64,000 nucleotides of DNA from Onchocerca lupi. Lineage: Eukaryota; Nematoda; Chromadorea; Rhabditida; Onchocercidae. Under the pieces are notes generated by a model. It ran no database searches. It saw nothing but the letters and a program-made list of their open reading frames with translations, and was not told the DNA's origin. The DNA lies in assembly GCA_028564675.1 (NCBI GenBank), contig JAOVVO010000460.1, positions 1-64,000 of the forward strand, given 5' to 3'. Each line of letters starts with the position of its first letter. Position 1 is the first letter of the stretch. The translations under genes were made by a program, and so were the position numbers. Of the stretch, positions 1-14,400 are shown one piece after another.

Positions 1-220
1 TTTTTTTTTTTTTTTTTTTTTTTGATTATATTTAGATTAAAATTTAGAAATAATATACTATCATAAATTTCTTCCATATTTTTTTTTTCATAATTGAAAA
101 AGGAAATGAATGAAAAAATTGAGAGAAAAATAGGAATAAAAATAAATTAATTAATTTAATTGATTAATTGATTAATAATTGATTAATTTTTTGGATAAAT
201 TTTAATGAATTTGTTTACAG

Positions 221-367
221 GTTATGCATCAACAACAAAATTTAATAAATGAACGAGGAATTCGTTATCATCGACAACGTCAATTAATTAATCAACCAGT
301 AAATGCCGAAATTTTGCAAAATCAAAATGAATTAAATAATAATCAAGCAGATATTGAAAATATTTGA
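221..367 (+). CDS. Last exon of an unidentified Q/N-rich protein (5' part outside the window)
   Basis: A TTTACAG acceptor ends at 220 and is followed by 48 codons in phase 0, then TGA at 365-367 with TAA directly after. The residues are rich in Gln and Asn (start VMHQQQNLINERG, end NNQADIENI) and form no recognisable domain. Upstream (1-220) is AT-rich and starts with a long T run, as expected for intron sequence. The exon is called from the strong acceptor, the open frame and a codon composition unlike the flanking DNA. I do not recognise the protein; the rest of the gene lies to the left. Confidence 0.5.
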   Translation, partial: VMHQQQNLINERGIRYHRQRQLINQPVNAEILQNQNELNNNQADIENI

Positions 368-2372
368 TAAATTCTTCTCATTTCTCTTTTTTCATTAATA
401 AATTACAAAATACATTTTATATATGAATATAATTATTAATTATTATATATGAATATAATTATTGTATATGAATATAATTATTGTATATGAATATACAATT
501 ATTATATATATGTAAATGAATATACAATAATAATGTTGTAATGTCGAGATTTTCAACAGAATAATAATCTTACTTCTAAAAGTTTGCTATTTTCGATTTT
601 CCTTTTAATCTTAATAGTATAAATTAATTAATTAATTTTTGGATATTAACAGCATAATTATGTCCTATTAAAATGAATTTTTGCGCAAAATTTTTTGAAA
701 TTTGATATTGAAATTAAAAAACCATATCGTATAATATGAGCGATTCAATTATGTACATTACATGGTTGGTATTCATTAATAGAATATTCATATCAAAATA
801 GCAAAATCGATATATCGATTATTAATTCCGATATATCGATCATTATATCATTCAAAGATACATAAAGAATCATATCATAATTATAACTTTTTATAGAATT
901 AATAAAATATTTAAATTATTTGTACTTTATGTAATGATTGAATAAATATTGTTAATGAATCAATCAGTAATGGATAATTTCGATCTTTGAGAATTTTTTA
1001 GCAAATAATTATTTTGAAATGATTTGATAGTGTTTTGAAAAAATTACTTTTTTTTCTTTTGTAAAAGTTCAAAAAAAAATTTGCAAAATTTCAAAAAAAA
1101 AAAAAAAAATGCAATTAAATGAATTCTTTTTTGCACAATGCTAATATGATGATGAAAATATGAAACATGGCGAAATTATGAAAAATTAAGAAAATTTATT
1201 AGAATTAAGAAACAAACATAATTATGAAAATTAAACAACAATTATCATAAAAATCATCATTGTAGCCCTACAAGAAATTAAATCTCTTGTTACTGATAAA
1301 TTTTAGTTTACTGATTTTTTTTCTTTATTGATTTTAATTTGAAATTCAATAAAAAAAAAAAAAAAAAAAAGAAAGGAAAATAATTCTGGAAGCTGATAGT
1401 TTTTGCCATTTGATAAACAAAATTTTGATAAATCTAATCATTTCAAAAAACAAATATATTGATGTTATATACAGTAACAAAAATTATGATTAAAAATTTG
1501 CAAGTTCAATGATGGATAAAGATTTCATATTTTTCGTTCCAGAATTTTTCATCAGATTGAAATCAAATTTTTCATGTCTCGAAAGAAATCAATCTCTATT
1601 TCAATTATAATTTCACTTTTTTTTTTGTTCTTGGTAATCCAAAATTGTTGATGGAGAAAAAAATTGCTGTATTAAAAACTATGATTTGGAATGTGATATG
1701 CAACATCTGCATAATATATCTCTTAATAATGGCATATGATTAATTATCGAATTTGAATAAACAACAAATAGTTTGTCATCATTCGCCGAGATGAAAAAAG
1801 TTTGCATTTCTGCAATCTTCATTAATCTCCCGCAATTTTTAATCATGTAACATATATCAAAAGATCTGATTGGATAAGAAATTGTCAAAGTTATTGATAA
1901 GTTGATTAGCAATATCTTTCAGACAAAAATGTGTTTTAAAAACAATAAAAACATATATTTTAATAATTTATAAACAAACAATGATCATGAAAAAAATAAG
2001 CAAACAAGAAAACACTGGGTTTACATTATCTCATCTTCAGAAAAAGACAATATGAGTAAACTGTCACTAATTTGGATCGTTTGCATTAAGGTATGCAATG
2101 TGAAGTTAAATCAGGATTTTTTTATAATATTTATTAAAAATAATTTCAACAATGGTTGGAAATATATTCCCGTAAATATTTTCAACTACCGATGAAATCA
2201 TTCAGAGAAATAGCTATACATCAGATAGCCGTTTTTTCTAATACTAGCGCAAAAATTGTGAAGAAATGGCGCAATTCCTGCTAACCAAAAATTGAATTTT
2301 CAACACATAAAATATACAGAAACCAAAATATTCGGAAAAAATCGTAGAATTTTTTTGCACATTTCATTCCTA
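368..2372. other. Intergenic, AT-rich, no gene seen
   Basis: This stretch lies between the end of the first gene and the 3' end of the convergent HRD1 gene. It has an imperfect tandem repeat at about 418-530 (unit close to TATATGAATATAATTATTG, roughly 4-5 copies), a 14-bp palindrome ATCGATATATCGAT at 806-819 with a second CGATATATCG at about 829-838, and several A runs. No exon-like open frame was found. Confidence 0.6.
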
Positions 2373-5300
2373 TTAGTCATTGCTATTATCTGATAATGAT
2401 GCTGTTGTAGGACCAAATTTCTGAAGTCTCCGTTGTCGAATTTCATCCAATTCGGTAGTTGGTGCAGAAGAACATGCTGGTGCTGCACTATCGAAATTGG
2501 ATGTTGGCGAATCATTCTTCGATTTAGTTTCATTTGACTTATCTACTGGTACGCCATCTTGGACAGAAGATGCTGGAGTCTCAGGTAATGTCGCATCATT
2601 AGGTGGCGTAGTCGTATTTGTATTTGTTGCTGTAGCTGCATAAGTCGGTACACTATAAACATGAATGAAATTATCAGACAAAACAATAAAATTAAGATCC
2701 ATCAAAAAATGCGACAAAAACTTCTGGTAATTTTCTGCAAATAAAATGCTTCAATGTAGATATATTAGAGAAATAGCACATATTCAATATAAAATTATTG
2801 TTGAAAATTTTTTTAAATATCTAATTTCTATTTTTGAATTTCTTTATAAAACTTTAAATTGCATTTCCCATTTTCAAGTATCATATTTTTTAGCTAATTA
2901 TTAAGAGCTCTTACAATATTTCCATTAGTAATGTGTTATTTTTCAAAAATATTTTCAAAATTCAATTTCAAAGTTTACCTCAGTGACTGCACAATGCTCA
3001 TGTACTGCTGTAATTGCATAGTAGCTGCATCTAATAACAAGCCAATATTACGAATACAATTGATACGTGCTTCAACAGCTGCTCGTTCAGTTCCTTCCAT
3101 AGCAGCAACTTCTTCGTCCGTTAAACCAGCAAAACTGGGAACTGGTGGAAATGGAAATACTGGAGGCATCGCGAACGGTGGTATTGCCTAGAAAGATAAA
3201 TATGTAAACAATGACAATGTTATTTATAGATAGGAAAAATAATACAGTATAATTAGAAATTATTTTTTTTTTCGTTTGAGTGATAATCCCAACTCTTTTT
3301 TCGCTGTGAGTAAAACTGGAAATTTCCCACTACCGTACTTATCTTTATCTATATCTAGTTATGACAAAATAATCTTATTTTTTAAGAGTTTCAAAATTTC
3401 ATAAAATAATTTCTCAGAAGACAATGTGAATAGGGAAAACAAGAAGTAGACGCTTCTAAAGCAGTTTGTTTTGATAATAGAAAATAGATAACAACTAAAA
3501 AGCAAATGGTATACATTCGAAGATATTGGGAAGTGGATGTGTATTTCGTAAAAGAGCCACTAGAAAGAAATGAAATATTTCAAGCACAACCGAAAAATTT
3601 AGCTGAGAGAGCATGTAATAAAATAATTATTTAAAAAAAAAGTGATAATCGATAATTGTTCTTTTTATCATTCTTTAAAATGTCATACTTCAACTTAACA
3701 TAAATTAACTATATTGCATTAATTTACATGGATAACAATCTTGTTAGTGTATTGTATTTTTAAATTTAGCTAAGTCTCAAAATTTTATTCACTCTACTTT
3801 AACATAAAAAAATGATTGCTGGGTTACAGTAAGTATTTTGTGAACAAAATTTAATCATTATCATCAAAATTTAAAATTTATTAACTAAGAATTATCTAAC
3901 TTATCTAAAATTAACAGTTTTAAAAAACATTTCTTCAACATTAATTAGGATGATAAGAAAACTATATTTACTTATAGAATCAAGTTTGTATTCCAAAAAA
4001 TTATTTTTAGATTTATTAATCAGAGTTATCTAAGTAAATCAAAGATATTAATTAAAAGAAATTTATATCAAAACATTAACCATAAATGGAAATCCCGATG
4101 GTACAGGTGGAAACTGAGGCATACTGAAACCCGTAGGAGGAGATGGCATCTGAGGTATACTGTTGCCATTATTATTTTGTTGGCCGGTTGCACTGGTTCC
4201 AGCTTGTGGTGGTTGCTGTTGTTGCTGTTGCTGCTGCTGTTGTTGTTGTGGTTGCTGCGGAAAAGCAAACTGAGCCATGAACGGAAACATATTTGGAATT
4301 TCACCGCCATTATTTGCAGGCTGAATTCCTCCAATATTTTGTTGTACTTGAGCGGGTCCAGCTGCAGCTGCAGCTGCTCCTCCAGCTGCTGGTACTGTTG
4401 GTGTTGCCCTTCGTTGTGCTGTAACTTATTAATTACAAAATATAATTTATTTAGTGGAAAAAAAATCTTTAGGCTTCAATGATAATGACAGTCTAAACTT
4501 TCTTTTCAGAAAAAAACAAATATTTTAAAAAAGTACTAGAAAATCTGATATGAATTATACAAAAATGCCAACCTAAAATATCAGTACGACAAGTTGGGCA
4601 ACTTTGTTGTCGTTGGAACCATGAACGGAGACAATTTGCATGGAAAATATGATTACACGGTAATTTCTTTGCTCCACTAACTGGTGTCATCTCTTCACGA
4701 CAGATTATACATGTGTTATCACCTGAATAAAAGTTAAAAGCATTAAAAAGAAAAAGATTTGTACTATCAAAACCTAGAAAAAAAAAGGCAAAAGAATAAA
4801 GAAGCAAAACTCTAGATACTGATAAAAATTTCTACTAAAAAAAATAATTTGTTTGAACATATTATGAATCCATAACATTGGTTAAATGGATCTCAATGTA
4901 AATAGATCTCAATAAACCTTAAATTTGAGAACAATACCATCTGAAAGTTAAAGTTATTTTCATGCAATATTTTGTGTTTCCTAGTAATTCACGGTTAAAA
5001 TTATTATTATGCAGTATTTTGTGTTTCCTAACAATTCACATTTCAAATAATAATTGAACTACTTACAAGTAAAATTAAAATAACTCTTAAAATAGTTACC
5101 TTGCAAAAGATCTTGTTCGGTAGCAAGTGGAAACAGATTATTCATAGCATGTATGGCACGTCTTGAAAGTATAACATCATTGACTGCCTTATGGAATGCA
5201 CGGATAGTAAGATAAAGTGGACGGATGGAAAATAACGGGAAAGTATGAAGACGTATCATTACGGCCACAAAAATAATATATAAAATACAACGAAGACAAT

Positions 5301-5561
5301 CTAAAAAATACTATTCATTCATTTTTTCCGGAATTTCTCAAATTTTTCGAATTTGGATAAGAAGGAACTAGATATTAGAATGACAGAAGAATTTACCAAA
5401 TAAATTATGATCTTTTAATATTTATCCTTCTGTTTATCCTTTGAATTTGAATGTCCAGAAGTCAATTTCTTACTGAATTAGCTTTTTCTATTGGAAATAA
5501 AATGCAAAAATAATTTAACATTGAAAATTTCAGTATTTTCATTTGTTCTATGATAAATCGT

Positions 5562-5597
<36 letters not shown>

Positions 5598-7949
5598 AAA
5601 CAAACACACTGATAAGAAGTTCCGAGTAGAGCAAATAAACTGCTTTATTCTCCCATGGATGCACATTTCGTAGATCATGCATATGAAGAATATATTTAAT
5701 TGTTACATGTAGCACAATTGTCATTAACACTGCATACTGAAAAGAAGATGATAATAATACTTAAAATTTAAATGTCTCATCGTAGAATAAAAATGAAACG
5801 GTTGAATAATTTCTAAAAGATCATTGGATATAGAATTACGTATAAAGGCCGTTTCGACTAGTGAATGGTAAGTGACTCATAAACATCTTAAAGTTGAAAT
5901 CAATCATCGCGAATTCCGATATCACGAGACTCCAATCAAATTCCAAACAAATAAATAATCAAATAAATTCCTCATTGTAAATGAATGTTACTAATATTGC
6001 GAATCATTTAACTGATCTTACATTCTTTAGATTTATTTCCCATTGCATTCCCATGTTTTTCCCGTTTTTACCTATACTCATATCTTTGTATTCCTGTCAT
6101 ACAGGAAATGCCTTTGTTATCAATCGCTTACAATACTTATTTAAATTCACATTTTTGTCCAAATTCACATCCTAATTTTCTCATTAGATCTTGTTACGAT
6201 GCTTATTTTGTAATTGGGTCTTAAGAGTTTCCGGTGTTTAATGTAAACCACTCCCATTTCTAATACATATAAATTTTGTTGTATTAAGAAAGGAGCGATC
6301 GTACTAATACAGGTTTTACAATTCGGTGTGGACTCAACACAATTCCAACCTACTTAATTCGACTCAACGCAAACTCAGCCCAATCCAATCAACGCAGCGC
6401 AACCTCAATTCAACACAACTCAACAATTCAACCCAACCGATCTCATCTCAACGCAATTCAACTCAATTCAGTTCAGCGGATCTTTGGAAGCTGATCGACA
6501 ATCAACTCGCCTAGACACACTGGTGGTATTTGGTTATTGTTCAACATCACTCTCCACGACTGAGAAAAATTCATGAAATAAACATCGGATATTTTCAATG
6601 TTACAAGAATAAATTTCTTTCTACTAATATGCAATCAGGCAAAAATTGTTCAAAAATACCAACCTCGAAACCAAATACAATTTGCACAGAAGCACCACGA
6701 ACAAGTGTTGTGAAATACGCATGTGATATAAAATAACTATCCAAAGCACTCAAAAAGGCAAGTAATGCTGAAAATTGTATTTAAAATCATTTATTATTTC
6801 ATCATAAAATTCATTCTTATAATGTTTTAGAGGAATGAAAACAATTAAATCGAATTTTGAAGATTAACTTCGACAAGCCACTTAGAAAAATTGATGAAAA
6901 TTTTAAATAATAAATCAAATCTGAAATGTTCACTTGGTAAGAAAAATCTTAATCATTAAATTAATTTAAATTACGAGAGTTAAGAAAACATTAGGTGCAT
7001 ACACATCATTCTGCAATGGAACAGTATAGTTATAATTGGACTTCGTTCCATGAAATCGACCCGATCTTCGCTAAGCCAATGAAATAATTTGATAAAAAGC
7101 AGAAAAACAAATTGCATCACAAAACGAGGTGAAAAATCATCACGAAATACGGTAAATGCCAAACATGTTTCCATGATGGCATGCCATGTTCTCTCCGATA
7201 AATGCTGTAAAAATTAAAAATTTAGCCCAGAATCAAAATTGTAAGGTTATTCAGAATTTTAACCCAAATATTTTGAGATCAATATCCAGCTATCAAAGCT
7301 AATGTAGAATTTTACAGTAAGTCCAATCTACTTATATACATACTGATATTTATGTACATACTGAAGTTAATCGAAAGACATACTAAGCTAGATCAAGAAA
7401 CAGAAGACTATTTCACCGATTATGCACAAAATTCTAACAGATCTTCCTTTCCTGTCTTCAGTAAAAAGTTTTAACAATCTACTTTATCTCTGAAAATGAA
7501 TTCTCAATTTCATATCTTTCAGTTCAACTTGAATTTAGACTTTTTCTTGAATCTTGAATAAAATTAATTATCTTTTCTTCGTATTTACCTCATATTCAGC
7601 AGCACGTAATTCACCGAAAAATAGTTTTCTAATGACTTGAAAAATCATATATGCGACCACTAATCCTTGTATATACATAACCTGCATATATATGAGATAA
7701 TAATCAAAATTTTTTTCAATTTTTCGAAAAAATAGAAAGTCAAAAAAAAACAAGAGATTTTTTTCTTTGAAAAAAAAAAAAGAAAAAAAAACATGATAAA
7801 AAGGAACTTACTGCCATAGAAGGACTACTTTTTGTAATGTAGACAACAGATGGATAAAACTGCTTCTTTTGAAAAAAAGCATTTCCAATTGTAAGCGAAG
7901 TCAAAATAACACTTGTTACTGTTAAAATGAAAGTTGACGCACGCGCCAT
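2373..7949 (-). CDS. sel-11: E3 ubiquitin-protein ligase HRD1/synoviolin (SEL-11)
   Basis: HRD1 is the multi-pass ER membrane RING ligase of ER-associated degradation. Ten exons were assembled on the minus strand: 7812-7949, 7589-7681, 7003-7204, 6664-6767, 5610-5736, 5100-5300, 4573-4722, 4081-4418, 2979-3187 and 2373-2652. The total is 1842 nt, giving 613 aa, close to the usual animal length. Start MARASTFILTVTS and the hydrophobic N-terminal half match the family, including RGASVQIVFGFE and HTFPLFSIRPLYL. An H2-type RING spans residues 293-333: C293, C296, C311, H313, H316, C319, C330, C333. The cytosolic tail is Ala-, Gln- and Pro-rich, with a polyQ tract in exon 8, and ends with a short conserved-looking helix (RQRRLQKFG) and stop. 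All junctions are GT-AG and all phases close. The gene appears intact. Confidence 0.93.
4201..4251. repeat. CAG/CAA trinucleotide tract coding for polyglutamine in HRD1
   Basis: On the coding (minus) strand a mixed CAA/CAG run encodes an almost pure Gln stretch inside exon 8 of HRD1, just before a Pro/Gly/Asn-rich linker. It is in frame and sits in the flexible tail, not in the RING or membrane region. Confidence 0.85.
6325..6480. repeat. Degenerate CAACTCAAT-type repeat in HRD1 intron 4
   Basis: This intron segment is built from irregular reiterations of CTCAAC, CAACGCAA and CAATTCAA. It lies inside the 0.9-kb intron between the exons at 6664-6767 and 5610-5736. The open frame over it is low-complexity and has no splice support, so it is treated as a diverged minisatellite. 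Confidence 0.7.
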
Positions 7950-10900
7950 TTTTATTGAAATATTCTGGAATGATAATAAACAAAAAATTTGATGTAAATT
8001 TCATTATATCATGGAGTTGAGAAATAACTAAGAAAGTATTCCAGCACTTTATCGATAATTTATCATTTCTCGGAAATAGAAAAAAAAAAAAATGTTATGA
8101 TAAAATTATGAATCTCATACTATGTATAAAATTGATAGAAAATTATTTATTTTAATAGTTCTTGTAAAACGTAGAAATAAATAAAATGCGAACTTCTTTT
8201 TACATAATGATTAAATCATAAAATTAGTTCAATAATCATATCAAATGACTTGTCATCCAAAATTACATCGCTTATACACTGTCACATTTTACACATTTTA
8301 CATGAAAATGATGAAAAAATCGATATACTTCCTAAATTTCAATATTTTTTCATAACTAGATTAGATTATATATTACTATTAACATGGCAAACAGAATATC
8401 TAAGAGAATGATTTCTTCGAGAATTCGACTTCTGATATGAATCTTCTAAAAATGTCGCATACTCGTCGTATACTCTAAAATATAATCCTAAATATATCAT
8501 ATACCTCCAAAAATTTGAGACGGAATTAGTAATTAAGCAAGTATTAACTAAAATAATAGAAAGCATAATCCAAAATATGTATGCACAACTCTAAAGAATA
8601 TAACTTTAAGGATTTGAAATGGAATAATGCTGACGTTAGTAATTAATAAATATTAAATGAACGAATATAATAATTAAATGTTACTCCAAAAATAATCATA
8701 TACCTAAAAATATTGATATTATTACAAAAAATGATACTGTATTAAATTTAATATGAATAAATAATTACGAAAAAAATACGAATCTACAAAATCAATTGAA
8801 TCAAATTGAAAAGTATAAATCAGTAGGAACTATATAATCTTATCATTGCTAACAACTTTGTTAACAACTTGGACTGGAATAATTTGGCATCGAATAGCAA
8901 TGTTGGGTAAAGTTATGATCATATACTGATTAACCTTTAAATATATTGACATTTTCAATTAAAGTCATAAGATTTCTAGAAAATCTAAACAATTACTAAA
9001 TCTATTATGCATACATTTCTTTTAGGACAATTTCAAAGTGCATTATTTTCTTTCTTTTTTTTTTTTTTTTTTTTTAAAAAAAGCAAAAAAGATATTCACA
9101 ATGAATTTTATGATTCTTTTTCTAAACATTCCCAGCTATTTCAGTATTTATATTCATTTCTGAATTTTATGAATGGCAATATTATTTCCGAGTGTTCTAA
9201 TAATATAATTGCTGAATAACTACATTAAAACAAGAAATTATGACCACTAAAGATTATATATTGACAATCATAAACTAAAATTATTTAAAAAAATATCTTA
9301 AGATGTAAAAATGACTGGAAATTACGCAAATTACACCAATACAAAAAAGGTATTAAGTATAAATATCATCCGAACAGATTTCAGTTGAAAATTTGTTTAA
9401 TTAAAGCTTCTAATAAAAAAATTGAAGAAACCCTCCTTTCCACTTAATAATCTAACTCAAATAATACATTTCAGCAGTTAATCAATCTGAATATTTTGTG
9501 ATAATGAATCAAAATGATACGATAATAATAGGATGATTATTTTGCCAATAAAAAAGAGAGAACAATAAACTAATAAGTTAGTAGAAATTCTGAAGGATTT
9601 TATTAAAATTTCTAAAAGCTTTCCTTCAAAATCATCATTTGACTTTAATTTAGTGAAAAATTAAAAAACTTAAAAGCATTTTAATGCATTTCGATGATTC
9701 CTTCCTTGTAATTTAAGACATTATAGCTCATAACTTCCACATATTATATTCATCTAATAAATTTAATTCTCTAGAAAATTAGATGTTTAATTATCCTTTA
9801 TAATAATACCTTTACGTTTAAAAAGCTAAAAAAAAAAAAAAAATCAGAAAAAGCTTCAAAACTGTTCAATGCGAAAAAAAAAAAAAACCGGTAGTGAAAT
9901 CGAATTTTTCAACTACTTCTAAATCTAAATAATAAAACATGCTCCATGATATATAAAAATTTTGATAAAAAATACAAATAAAAGTAGCAGCAATCATGTG
10001 ATGCTCATTAAATTATATCAAAAAACTGGAATTTTGGGAAATTTTCTTCATTTATATCTAAATAGTACCAAATAACAATAACAATAAAAGAATAAGAAAT
10101 TACAACGGAAAGATACGAAGATTTATATATAATATAATATAATATAATATACATGCTTATATTTTTATAAATATAAATTTTCAGATAAAATACCACCACC
10201 AAATTAAAATATCATAAATATTGGAATAAATAGAATCAATAAATTATGGTAATCGAATACTGCAGAAAGGATAAATTCTACTGAGCGAATCAATTTTTCA
10301 AATTTAAAATATTTCCTGAAATCTATTTCCATTACAATTTCCAATCTATAAACAAATGGAAAAATCATACTTCAATTTTTCAAAAAAAAAAAATGAAACA
10401 CGCTTTCCCAATGACTAAGATTATTTATAAAGCAAATTCATTAAAAAAGCTGAATACTTAGGAAAGAAAGAATAGTGTATGGATATCATAACCGTTAAAA
10501 AAAAAAAAAAAAAAATTAAGAGGAGAAAAGAAGTTGAATTTACCATGGAATTTTATCACTAAATCTATCAAACACATCTCATTTTTTAGAAATTCTATAA
10601 TGGTCTTTTAAACATATTTATAAGAAATTCTTGAAAAATTTCCTAATAAAACACATCCCATTGCTCCAGAAATATTCATACTTACAAAAGATATTTAAAA
10701 ATCGGGAAAGAATACAAAAACAGACCAATTAAAACAAAAAAGAAACCGGAATTCATTGAATAAATTTCGGAATTTCTTGCATGACCACTGAGAAGCAGAA
10801 TCATAAAATCTTAACTCAAATATTAATGCGAATCTAAATCCAAAAACAAGATCTAATCGAAAAAAAAAAAATCAAAACTGTTGCCAAAACACGTATTTTC

Positions 10901-11470
10901 AACTATAAAAGATAACGTGGGGAAAGTTTCAAATGTATAGCATTTGGTAGACTTGTACAACATCATGTACTTCAAACGAGAGGATGAAAACAAAAAATAT
11001 ACAGGAACGAAATGGTGGCATCAAACGATTTATAAAAAGATGAGAAAATAAATTTGTTCAAGTTTAAATATAGCAGGCAGAAAGACAAAAAAGAAGTAAT
11101 AAGTATTCCTCACAGATTGGCATTTTAAATTTTTAACCTGATTGAAAGTACTGTTCTTTTTTCATAAGAAAGTGCAAAATTGAACGCAACATGATATTTA
11201 GGGACTGCATAGCTGCCGTCCTGCAGTACATTATGTAGCATAATATACACAGTATGAAGAAAAAAAAAGAAATAATGGAAAGTGAATAATGAATGAGTAC
11301 ATTTCCTGGAAAGAAATAATGACTGATGAATAGCTCAAAATACAATTTCCAGAAAACATTCTAAATCTTAAAAACTCTCCAGAAGTTTTTCGGTTTACAG
11401 AAATTTTTGGAGATTTTCATAAAATTCATTGTGAAATGAATCAAAAGTCACTGACAGCAATATAACAGCA
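7950..11470. other. Intergenic between syntaxin 5 and HRD1, no gene seen
   Basis: The interval separates the 3' end of syx-5 from the 5' end of HRD1, both on the minus strand. It is AT-rich with poly-A/T tracts (about 9056-9076, 9829-9842, 9873-9886, 10498-10515) and an (ATATA)n patch at about 10125-10150. Short open frames carry no recognisable motif. The HRD1 promoter should lie near 7950-8300, but I see no defined element. Confidence 0.55.
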
Positions 11471-14400
11471 CTAACTAAGAAAAACGATAAATATCACAAA
11501 GAAGAAGAAAAGTACACCAAAAACTTTGATGATTAACCAGCGATTTTGAGATATTGAATGGAAATATTTGACAAGCTCTGTATGAGCAGCATCAACATTC
11601 AATGATGTTTCTTCAACGTTCGAATCAATTCGAGTGATCATTTCACCTTGCTCAGTGACCAATGAAGCGAGCTGTAAAACTTGAAGTGAGCGAAGAAAAT
11701 TTCAAACAAAAAAAAAAAAAAAAAAAAAAAAAAAAGTGAGGAAAAAAATTAAACATCATCTCAATCATTTTTCGTGCAATGATTGCTCATCATTCTTTAA
11801 ACAATTTTCTCATAACAGACAAAAACGGAAAGCGATTTTTATATGTAATATATACCTTCCTCTCAGATATTTTATAGCAATGCGCGTCATGAAAACAATA
11901 TAAGGTATTATGAGCATGCTCATCAAACCAACTGTTCTTTCACATTTGATGCCGAGAAATGAGACATATATATTACATTAGTCCTTTTTCATAACTATGT
12001 TGTTTTCATAGTTGCAATAAAACTTATCTTTAAAACCAATGAAAAAATGTAATCTATCAAGATATGGATTTAAATTATGTTATGGCGCATTAAATCGTTG
12101 ATGTTTGTAATTTTCCCTACATAGAAACTTTACGTAAGAGAAAAAAACAGATCCCCTAACCTGACGGAAAATCTGACCCAACTCCGATATACTGCTTTCA
12201 ATATGTTCCATCGTACTTGAACGAGCTTGCAAATATGCATCGTGTTCATTAATTAATGATACCTATAATTTTTTTGAAGTCGGATTTTCCATTTCAATTT
12301 TTTATTATTCTTTCTTTCTCATTGCTAGCTTCGATGAGATACTGCTTTGTAATCAAGGTAAGCATTTTAGATGATAACAAAATATTCGCCCTTAATTATA
12401 GGATAAACTAAAATCTCAAATGTTGAATTTAATTTGGATTTTCAAATTGATTTTGCGACGATCGCAATTATCTTTCCACTTAATCAGACAGTTTTTATTT
12501 CTCCATATTATCTAATAAAGCATACGTGCCTAACGATCTTTTATTGAATTGAAGGATGATTTCACGAGATCCTGAAGTTTCGGCATAGTAAAAACCGTGT
12601 CTTTAACAAAAAGGACCGAAATTCATTAAATCAGAAATGAAAAATACCTGTTGTTGTAACCTTTGTTGCTCTAACATATTCATATCAATTGCTACTGATG
12701 ATGAAGCTTTCATTTCATCTTGCAACAGAACTGAACCTACTATAAAACAAAATATTTGGTTCCAAAAATAAAAAATAATCAAAAATTTTACATTCAAATC
12801 TTATATTATGACCTAACTGAATTAAACTCTACAAACTCGGAACTAACTCAGTTAAGCTATAAATTAATTTTACTTTCGAATTAATTATTATGGAAACAAT
12901 TGATTTCGTCAAAAAGAAAAAATAAAAAATAAAAACCCGTATTCAATGTCCTAAAATATTTTCGAAAGACCAAAATAACTTACAGCTCCCAGAACTGACA
13001 GAAGGCGGTAAACCTGATGGTACAGGCTGACTTTGACTGAATTTTTCACGACGCGATTTCTGTTGCTTCAGATTCTAAAGCAGCAAACAAAATAGAGAAA
13101 TAATAGTGCACCGCAAGTAATTCATTAACAAAATTAGCTAAAAAAATGCAGGAATGGGTGGTAAAATGATTTTTTATAGATTCTTGAAGATAGAAGACAA
13201 AATAACTCGGATTAACCAAACTCTACTTGAATAAATATCCTTATACCCATTCGGCAAGCATCTCCTGAATTTCAAACAGAAATTAGACAGACCTCTGTCC
13301 TCAATTCTAATACATTCTGGAAATCCTTGCTAACACCTGCCAACTTTGATTGAAGTCCAACAACAATCAATTGTGAATGTCCATGTCCCTGGTCTTTCTT
13401 GTTGAAATTACCATTCCTTTTTGAAAATTCTTGCAGAACTGCTATCTGCTTATTTAATCCTGTTATATCCTAGAAAATCCCTTTTTACTGTTTATCAGTT
13501 AATGAGTACATTCAAAAAGTCTTTTAAACAATACTTTCAAGAATTACCTGTTTTATCACTTGCGATAATTCCTCTACTTCCATCATATGGTCATCGAATA
13601 AAGACCGCCGTTTGGCTAATTCAGTTAATTTCTCCATTTTTGCACATGTTAGACTTAAATCATGACCAATACGTCTACAAAAGAATGATATTAACAGCAA
13701 ATCAAAGTTTCCTATAAATTCAATTTTTTCTAAATAAGTGTAACAAATTCGAAATTCTGATACCCGAGTCATCAAGGGTCTTAATTTCTATCTCCAGAAC
13801 AATCTTAATTTTTCAGTCTTAATTTTGCCCATCTCCAGAAATGGATTTTGAATTGTAATAAAGGATTACTTTGCAAGTTGAGCGAACTTTACTGACTGTT
13901 GTATTCTCGGTTCTCTTGGTGTATAGCCACCGACTCCATACATTTTCATCTAAATCAAACTAAATATATTTTCAAATTAAAGTTGAAATATTGCAAGTTA
14001 TGTTCTGATAAAAAATAATAAATTACTTCAAATAAATTTTATCTTGATCCGAATTTTTCTCAATCCATTTCTGTAGAGAAACTTTAAACAATTTGAAAAG
14101 TTCATTTCAGGCTTTATCCTCAAATTGAATTATTTAAATAAAAAAATCTTTGAAAAGATCTATCACTAATAAAATCAACCTGATAGGATTTCGCCGTGGT
14201 ACGAAATTCGCCAGTACGATCACGAGATGGCATTTCTTCAATTGTTTTAATGAAATTTATTGACGAACTTTGTTCACACTCTGAATTTCTCGAATTGCTT
14301 CCGGTATATTCAAAAAATGGAGAAGTATTACAGGTACTGTTAGAGAAGGTGTGCTGCAACTGTGATGGTTTATGAGACCGAAATAAATCAGAAATAGAAA

